DNA of 64,000 nucleotides from Syntrophotalea acetylenivorans (lineage in GTDB: Bacteria; Desulfobacterota; Desulfuromonadia; Desulfuromonadales; Syntrophotaleaceae), in assembly GCF_001887775.1 (NCBI RefSeq), contig NZ_CP015519.1:1364001-1428000 (forward strand), written 5' to 3'. A program made the position numbers and the translations under genes. How positions within the stretch are numbered: the first letter of the stretch is position 1; every line of letters starts with the position of its first letter. Below are positions 58,897-64,000 of the stretch, piece by piece. Under the pieces are notes generated by a model. It had not been told where the DNA came from. It did no database searches and saw only the letters and a list, made by a program, of their open reading frames with translations.

Positions 58897-59762
58897 TTTA
58901 CAACCTCAACGGCGAGTTTGTCGATGCCGCCGATGCCAACCTGGCCTGCAACGATAGCGCGGTGCTCTTCGGCGACAGCCTGTTTGAAACCTTCAAAGCA
59001 CAGGACGGACATATCCAGTTTCTCGATCAGCACCTAGATCGTTTGGAGCTGGGCGCCCGCCTGCTCAACTTCCCCTGTGATCGACCAGCCCTGCGCAGCG
59101 CCCTGCTGGAAACCGCCGCGCGCCTCACCGCACCGATGGCCCGTCTGCGCCTGACCCTCAGCCGCGGACCGATGACCAGCCTCGCTTTTCCGTCAGCCGT
59201 TTCCGGCCATTTCTTCATCAACGCCGGTCCCTATCAAGAACCCGATTCCGCAGAACTGCAGCAAGGTGTGATCTGCGTCTTCGCCCCCAATCGGCGGGTC
59301 AACCCCCTGTCCCACTTGCCTCAATTAAAGCGGGGGAACTACGCCGACTGTCTGTACGCCGCTGACTACGCTCGCCGCAAGGGAGCACGAGAAGCCCTTT
59401 TCAACGAGGACGGTCAAGTGCTGGAGGGCGCCACCAGCAACCTGTTTATGATCAAAAACGACACCCTGCTCACTCCCCCCGCCGGCGAACTGGTATTGGC
59501 CGGCATCATCCGCCGCCAAGTTCTGTTAGCTGCTGCAGACCGGGGATTATCCGCGGAGGAGCGGCCAATTTCTGAAGAGGACCTTTTTAACGCCGACGAG
59601 GCCTTCCTGACCAACTCGCTCATCGGTCTGCTGCCTATTGCCCAAATTGAAAACCGATCCATGAAACGCGGTCTCTGGACAGCACGTCTGGCAACCGCAG
59701 TCGCTCAAGCCGCAGCAGCAGTCTTCGGAGCTGAAAACGGCACTAACAGAAAAAATTTCTGA
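58890..59762 (+). CDS. pabC: Aminodeoxychorismate lyase (class IV aminotransferase)
   Basis: A 290-residue fold-type IV PLP enzyme that would release p-aminobenzoate and pyruvate. It starts MLIYNLNGEFVDA, has DSAVLFGDSLFETFKA, the PLP lysine in LPQLKRGNYADCLYAA (about residue 150) and EGATSNLFMIKNDTLLTPP. The ATG at 58890 overlaps the pabB stop. A class IV aminotransferase for branched-chain or D-amino acids is the alternative, but the pabB context favours PabC. Confidence 0.85.
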   Translation: MLIYNLNGEFVDAADANLACNDSAVLFGDSLFETFKAQDGHIQFLDQHLDRLELGARLLNFPCDRPALRSALLETAARLTAPMARLRLTLSRGPMTSLAFPSAVSGHFFINAGPYQEPDSAELQQGVICVFAPNRRVNPLSHLPQLKRGNYADCLYAADYARRKGAREALFNEDGQVLEGATSNLFMIKNDTLLTPPAGELVLAGIIRRQVLLAAADRGLSAEERPISEEDLFNADEAFLTNSLIGLLPIAQIENRSMKRGLWTARLATAVAQAAAAVFGAENGTNRKNF

Positions 59763-59820
59763 AGGGCCCTGAAACGTCTTGACCGACACGATCGATCTAT
59801 CTATAATTCACTTCTCTTTT

Positions 59821-59906
59821 GCCGAAGTGGTGGAATTGGTAGACACGTCGGTCTCAAAAACCGATGGCTTCTAGCCGTGCCGGTTCGATTCCGGCCTTCG
59901 GTACCA
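59821..59906 (+). tRNA. tRNA-Leu (anticodon CAA)
   Basis: The acceptor stem GCCGAAG pairs with CTTCGGT, followed by A and an encoded CCA. The anticodon stem TCGGT/ACCGA encloses the loop CTCAAAA with anticodon CAA. A long variable arm (GGCTTCTAGCC) and T-arm GCCGGTTCGATTCCGGC identify it as a class II leucine tRNA. Confidence 0.95.
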
Positions 59907-59913
59907 GTTATTA

Positions 59914-59955
59914 AAAAGGCCGTTTCTCCAACTGGAGAAACGGCCTTTTGCTTTT
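59914..59955 (+). terminator. Bidirectional terminator after tRNA-Leu
   Basis: A 16-bp stem (AAAAGGCCGTTTCTCC and complement) with an AACT loop followed by TTTTGCTTTTC. The A run on the 5' side also gives T residues on the minus strand, so it can end the tRNA transcript and the sirtuin transcript. Confidence 0.9.
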
Positions 59956-59969
59956 CACTTAACCCTTCG

Positions 59970-60803
59970 CTATTCGGCTTGCTCTTGCAATGCCATTTCA
60001 ATCTGTTGCAGCCCTTCCAACGCCCTCATTGCATAAGATACCTGCCCCGCCGGGACCTGCCCTTCGCGGGGATTGATGCGAATCAACGTTCCTCCGTAGT
60101 TACTTGCCAGCCTTTCTGATAAATTACGAATGGTCGGAATGGTGGTCCCGGCCCCCAATTCGACCACAACTAGCGGAGTTCTTGCCGCACCTAAAAAATT
60201 CTCAAAACGGCGGTGTTGAACCTCGCTACGTTCGGCAAGCCAAGTCGCATCGCCAAACATAAGAATGTTTGGCCTACAGACAGCTCCACACCGGGGACAA
60301 CGGGGAATATCCTGAGCCTTCATGGTGGTATGATCAACCGGGATGGATTCAAAATTCGTCCAGATCTGGCTACAGCAGGGCACCGCACATTGCAGGTGAT
60401 GGATGGAACCATGTACCTCGAGAATCTGCTCTTCAGCAAATCCAGCCTTTTGAAACTGACCATCAACGTTGGACGTGACGACAAAACTTTCCAGTGAATA
60501 ACGTTCAATCCAATCCCTCAGCAGATTAAAGCCCCGATGAGGAACAGTCTGTCGGTAGAGCTCTGTGCGATGTCCATAAAACCCCCAAGCGAAAGCTGGA
60601 TTATCATCAAAATGTTTGGGATTTGCGGCATCGACAAAATCGATGCCAAGTTGCTGATACATTGGATAGGCTTGCCAGAATCCGTGCGGTCCACGAAAGT
60701 CAGGCAACCCGGAATCAACCCCCATTCCGGCCCCGGCAGTAATGACCAGAGTTTTAGCTTCGGACAGTGCTAAACCAGCCTCGACACCTCTTGAACGCCC
60801 CAT
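59970..60803 (-). CDS. Sir2-family NAD-dependent deacylase
   Basis: The 277-residue protein has the sirtuin NAD-binding start GAGMGVDSGLPDFRG, TSNVDGQFQKAG in place of the usual TQNIDGLH, catalytic histidine in VHGSIHHLQC and four zinc-type cysteines (CAVPC and CPRCGAVC). The NVD and FQ substitutions mark a divergent branch, so the acyl preference is unclear. CoA-acylating metabolism in this locus could need deacylation of acetyl-CoA synthetase-type enzymes, but this is speculation. Start ATG 60803 chosen over the GTG three codons upstream. Confidence 0.87.
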   Translation of the reverse strand: MGRSRGVEAGLALSEAKTLVITAGAGMGVDSGLPDFRGPHGFWQAYPMYQQLGIDFVDAANPKHFDDNPAFAWGFYGHRTELYRQTVPHRGFNLLRDWIERYSLESFVVTSNVDGQFQKAGFAEEQILEVHGSIHHLQCAVPCCSQIWTNFESIPVDHTTMKAQDIPRCPRCGAVCRPNILMFGDATWLAERSEVQHRRFENFLGAARTPLVVVELGAGTTIPTIRNLSERLASNYGGTLIRINPREGQVPAGQVSYAMRALEGLQQIEMALQEQAE

Positions 60804-61282
60804 GTAATCCACCCATTTCTATGTTTATCCATAAACACCGCAACAATTACGCTATAACTCAAGGATATACAACGGTATGAATACTGCAGACATTGAACCT
60901 TAACATAGGCTGTGTTTCTAAAAAAACCTCAAAAATTTATTTATTAAACACAATAGCTTTCAGACTGGCACTGAGGCCAGAACCCATAACTTGAAATAAA
61001 TAATAATTTCAGATATTTAGAAATGACACAGCTTAACAGAGAAAAACTTTAAAGGAATTTTATTAAGGAATAGAACACAACCGGCAGATATATAAATTGC
61101 CATTTTTTCGACTAACCCGCATTGACAATGTGTTTTTCTAGCAAATAATTAGTTATCACTACTTAAAAAGGTCTTCAAAACATCTAAAACCAGATTTAAA
61201 TTCAGAAAATTCATCGAGTATGGCTAAAACTTCTTACCTCGTAGATTGTTGGCCACCCAAACATCAACAACAGGAGACGTAA
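60804..61282. promoter_or_regulatory. AT-rich intergenic region with a candidate chemoreceptor promoter
   Basis: About 480 bases with no gene. TTGACA at 61122-61127, 17 bases and ATAATT at 61145-61150 form a plausible sigma-70 promoter for the chemoreceptor, about 130 bases before its ATG. No other signal is clear. Confidence 0.35.
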
Positions 61283-63460
61283 ATGACTTGGCAAAACATT
61301 AGATTAAGCGGCAAATTTGCTATCGGTTTTGGTTTGGTATTACTACTACTGTCATTGGTTGCCGGGTGGTCGATCCTTGGGGTTGGCAATATCGTAGGCG
61401 ATGCCAAAGAGGTAATCGCCGGCAATGCCCTGAGAGCGGAGATGATCCAGCGGGAGGTCGACCATCTCGAGTGGGCCAATCAGGTCAACGCCCTGCTTAC
61501 CAACGACCAAATCACTAAGCTGGATGTACAAACCGACCCCCATAAATGCGGTTTCGGCAAATGGTATTACGGCCAAGGCCGTCAACATGCCGAGGCCCTG
61601 GTTCCCGAACTGAAACCGATACTGGCACAGATCGAAGCCCCCCATCGCTCCCTGCACGAATCTGCGGTGACCATCGGCCAGACCTTTCGACAGGCGGACC
61701 TCACTTTACCCAAATTCATCGCCGAAAAAGAGACCGACCATCTGGCCTGGGCCAATGCCATCTTGGCCGTATTTGCAGAAAACAAGACCCAACTCAATGC
61801 GCAGACCGATCCCCACCGGTGCGGCTTGGGGAAATTTCTCGAAAGTGACAAAGCCAAACGAGCCGCCGCCTCCGATCCGGAACTGGCGCGGCTGTTTCAA
61901 GAGATAAGAGAACCGCACACCCGTCTGCATCAATCAGCTATAGAGATCAAAAAGAACCTGACCAACAGGAAAAAAGCCTACAGCATTTTCCAGAGCCAAA
62001 CCCTTCCGGCCCTGGCTGAAACCCAGGCCCAATTGCAGAAATTAAAACAGCGCTCTGAGGAACTGGTCGCCGGCATGCAAGAAGCCAGCAGCATCTACGC
62101 CACCAGAACCATGCCCGCCCTGGAGCAAGTCAAAACTTTGCTCGGTTCGGTGATCAAAACCGCCGATGACAATATTATGACCGACGATGAGATGCTGCAT
62201 GCCGCCAGCGGTACCCGCACCGGCAATATCGTGCTGGTGGCTATTGCCCTGCCCCTGGGTATTTTCTTTGCCTGGATTATCGCCAAAGGCATTATCGGGC
62301 CCATGAAACAAAGCTGCGCCATGATCGAAGAGATGGAAAAAGGCCATCTGAACATGCGACTCAACCTCACCCGTCAGGATGAAATCGGCCAGATGGCCCA
62401 GAGCATGGACCGCTTTGCCGACAGCTTACAAGAGGAAATGGTCGGTTCGTTGCAAAAACTTGCGGCCAGTGACCTGACCTTTGAGGTCACCCCCAGAGAT
62501 AGTCAGGATACCATTCGCGGCGCCTTGAAGCAGCTGGGGCAAGACCTCAATTCTCTGGTCGCCCAGATTTTTACCTCGGGAGAACAGATAGCTACAGGTT
62601 CTTCCCAAGTAGCCGACGGGAGTCAATCTCTCTCGCAAGGGGCCACCGAGTCGGCCGCTTCTGTGGAGCAAATTACCGCTTCGATGACGGAGTTGGCCTC
62701 TCAGACCAAACAAAACGCGGACAACGCCACTCAGGCAAACCAACTTGTCGTTCAAGCCAAAGAAGCTGCAGAAAAAGGTAATCATCAGATGCAGGATATG
62801 GTTGCGGCCATGGCTGAGATCAATGAAGCCGGTCAGAACATCTCTAAGATCATCAAAGTAATCGACGAGATCGCCTTCCAAACCAACCTGCTGGCGCTGA
62901 ACGCCGCAGTCGAAGCGGCCCGTGCCGGCCAACACGGTAAAGGATTCGCGGTCGTCGCCGAAGAAGTACGCAATCTGGCCGCCCGCAGCGCCCAGGCGGC
63001 CAAGGAGACTGCAGAACTGATCGAGGGTTCGGTACAAAAAACCGCCAACGGCACTCAGATCGCGGGTCAGACGGAGATTGCCCTCAAAGAAATCGTCACA
63101 GCGGTGATCAAGGCAACTGATCTGGTCAGCGAAATTGCCGCGGCATCAAACGAGCAATCTCAAGGCATCGGCCAGATCAACCAAGGCCTTAATCAAATCG
63201 ACCAAGTGACCCAGCAAAATACCGCCAATGCCGAAGAGAGCGCAGCGGCAGCCGAAGAGCTGTCGGGTCAGGCCGAGCAACTGCGTCAGATGCTGTCCCG
63301 GTTCAAGCTTAGCGACCAAGTGAGTGTAACGAGAAACATAGTTGACAGCGCCGCTGACACACCTTCATTCATGCCCGGTTCTGGGTTAGCATCAACCACA
63401 GTTCAGCCTCCGGCACAACCTGTTATTGCCCTGGATGACAGCGAGTTCGGAAAATACTGA
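61283..63460 (+). CDS. Methyl-accepting chemotaxis protein with two CZB-like domains
   Basis: The 725-residue chemoreceptor has an N-terminal helix (about 12-32), a ligand region of about 280 residues, a second helix (about 310-332), a HAMP domain and a full cytoplasmic signalling domain (tip [23 protein letters not shown]). The ligand region holds two repeats of the zinc-binding CZB pattern: [13 protein letters not shown] with [13 protein letters not shown], and [13 protein letters not shown] with [15 protein letters not shown] domains are usually cytoplasmic; here both lie in the part expected outside the membrane. An AGGAG ribosome-binding site precedes the ATG. Confidence 0.9.
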   Translation: MTWQNIRLSGKFAIGFGLVLLLLSLVAGWSILGVGNIVGDAKEVIAGNALRAEMIQREVDHLEWANQVNALLTNDQITKLDVQTDPHKCGFGKWYYGQGRQHAEALVPELKPILAQIEAPHRSLHESAVTIGQTFRQADLTLPKFIAEKETDHLAWANAILAVFAENKTQLNAQTDPHRCGLGKFLESDKAKRAAASDPELARLFQEIREPHTRLHQSAIEIKKNLTNRKKAYSIFQSQTLPALAETQAQLQKLKQRSEELVAGMQEASSIYATRTMPALEQVKTLLGSVIKTADDNIMTDDEMLHAASGTRTGNIVLVAIALPLGIFFAWIIAKGIIGPMKQSCAMIEEMEKGHLNMRLNLTRQDEIGQMAQSMDRFADSLQEEMVGSLQKLAASDLTFEVTPRDSQDTIRGALKQLGQDLNSLVAQIFTSGEQIATGSSQVADGSQSLSQGATESAASVEQITASMTELASQTKQNADNATQANQLVVQAKEAAEKGNHQMQDMVAAMAEINEAGQNISKIIKVIDEIAFQTNLLALNAAVEAARAGQHGKGFAVVAEEVRNLAARSAQAAKETAELIEGSVQKTANGTQIAGQTEIALKEIVTAVIKATDLVSEIAAASNEQSQGIGQINQGLNQIDQVTQQNTANAEESAAAAEELSGQAEQLRQMLSRFKLSDQVSVTRNIVDSAADTPSFMPGSGLASTTVQPPAQPVIALDDSEFGKY

Positions 63461-63485
63461 CCGCCATATCTCCATCATTGTTAGT

Positions 63486-63517
63486 AAAAAAGGCAGCCCT
63501 TTGGCTGCCTTTTTTAC
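63486..63517 (+). terminator. Terminator after the chemoreceptor gene
   Basis: AAAAAAGGCAGCC pairs with GGCTGCCTTTTTT around a CTTT loop, 25 bases after the stop. The symmetrical A and T runs make it bidirectional. Confidence 0.9.
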
Positions 63518-63565
63518 ATAACTTTTTGGAAAACACCCAGACAGGTATGGGCAACTAGCTGACCA

Positions 63566-64000
63566 TCAGAGCTCTGCTTTTCTGCCCGGTTTCCATGCGA
63601 ACAAAGACAGCCTCCCCAGAGAACAGCCAATTCCGATCACCGAGAGAATACAAAAAAACAGCATATCGCTTCGCATGCTGCGCATGAAAGAAGGAATGGA
63701 GGCCGAAGATATGGCCTCCCCGTCCATGAATAAAGAGAAGCTGAGGGTAACGACAATCATACTGAAGGTCATTCCCAGGGAACGCATGGTTCCGGTCAAG
63801 CCGGACGCCACACCGAGATAACGTTTGTCGAGGCAGCCCATGATAACGCTGGTATTGGGGGTAGAAAAGAACCCGTACCCCAACCCCAGCAAAAGCAGAG
63901 TTCCAACCACCAGAGATAAGTGCATATCAAGATCGATATTGGCGGCTAGCAGTAATCCACAGCAACACAGAGTCATGCCGAGAGTTGCGATCCGGGCAGC
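63566..64000 (-). CDS. MFS transporter, C-terminal part (runs off the window)
   Basis: The frame is open on the minus strand from the window edge to a stop at 63566, giving about 144 residues. Four hydrophobic helices, a YGFFSTPNTSVIMG segment and SGLTGTMRSLGMTFS match the C-terminal half of drug-efflux-type (DHA2/14-TM) major facilitator transporters. The N-terminal part lies outside the window. Confidence 0.75.
   Translation of the reverse strand, partial: AARIATLGMTLCCCGLLLAANIDLDMHLSLVVGTLLLLGLGYGFFSTPNTSVIMGCLDKRYLGVASGLTGTMRSLGMTFSMIVVTLSFSLFMDGEAISSASIPSFMRSMRSDMLFFCILSVIGIGCSLGRLSLFAWKPGRKAEL

Overview
The window reads as chromosomal DNA of a strictly anaerobic, Gram-negative, fermentative or syntrophic bacterium, most likely a Desulfuromonadia (Pelobacter/Syntrophotalea-like) relative. 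The evidence is an anaerobic-type cobalamin pathway, a glycyl radical enzyme with its activase, a sensory [FeFe]-hydrogenase, outer-membrane porins and PocR-type sensor kinases. This placement is an inference from gene content only. No phage, transposase or CRISPR array was seen.

Layout. (1) 210-7892: cobalamin (corrin ring) genes cbiK, a Gate-domain membrane protein, cobI, cbiD, cbiE, cbiF, cbiG, cobJ, cbiJ. The CbiK carries a lipoprotein signal. (2) 8405-12811: three extracytoplasmic proteins, namely a TorF-like porin, an orphan polyamine-type solute-binding protein, and a fused EutB-EutC ethanolamine ammonia-lyase with an apparent Sec signal peptide. (3) 12983-16670: a membrane protein and a corrinoid/iron-type ABC transporter. 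(4) 16729-23500: six genes in the order MoxR ATPase, DUF58, MxaA/BatD-like, VWA, small TM protein, VWA. This is the order of mxaRSACKL, the cassette that matures periplasmic methanol dehydrogenase. Regions 2-4 together suggest an undescribed periplasmic, B12-dependent ethanolamine lyase with its own AAA+/VWA maturation or reactivation machine. (5) 23622-36985: an 11-13 kb segment bounded by diverged inverted repeats. Each arm carries a promoter, a long conserved leader, a terminator-like hairpin, a thioredoxin-like ferredoxin gene, and one intact plus one broken neighbour (DUF4125 or hydS). Inside lie a sensory hydrogenase (frameshifted in its last H-cluster motif), a PP2C phosphatase, an acyl-CoA thioesterase, an acetylating aldehyde dehydrogenase, a CoA-transferase, a PocR kinase/regulator pair and an acetate permease. 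(6) 36843-45479: DUF4125-DUF4037-TPR, a monooxygenase-fold protein, a porin, a glycyl radical activase, a diol-dehydratase-like glycyl radical enzyme and an unknown permease, all on the minus strand. (7) 45889-50558: a second PocR kinase/regulator/thioesterase set and a thiolase. (8) 51118-64000: an acyl-CoA synthetase/aminotransferase/DAP-dehydrogenase-like operon, small proteins, pabB-pabC, tRNA-Leu(CAA), a sirtuin, a CZB-type chemoreceptor and the end of an MFS transporter.

How it may work together (inference). Ethanolamine (B12 route, periplasm) and a diol such as ethylene glycol (glycyl radical route, cytoplasm) both give acetaldehyde. The acetylating aldehyde dehydrogenase turns this into acetyl-CoA, the CoA-transferase and thioesterases release acetate, and SatP moves acetate across the membrane. 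The PocR kinases would sense the diol or a related small molecule, and HydS would sense H2. Recurrent TCACCC/GGGTGA-like palindromes lie upstream of the EutBC module, both ferredoxin leaders, both PocR kinase genes and satP, suggesting one regulon. No microcompartment shell gene is present.
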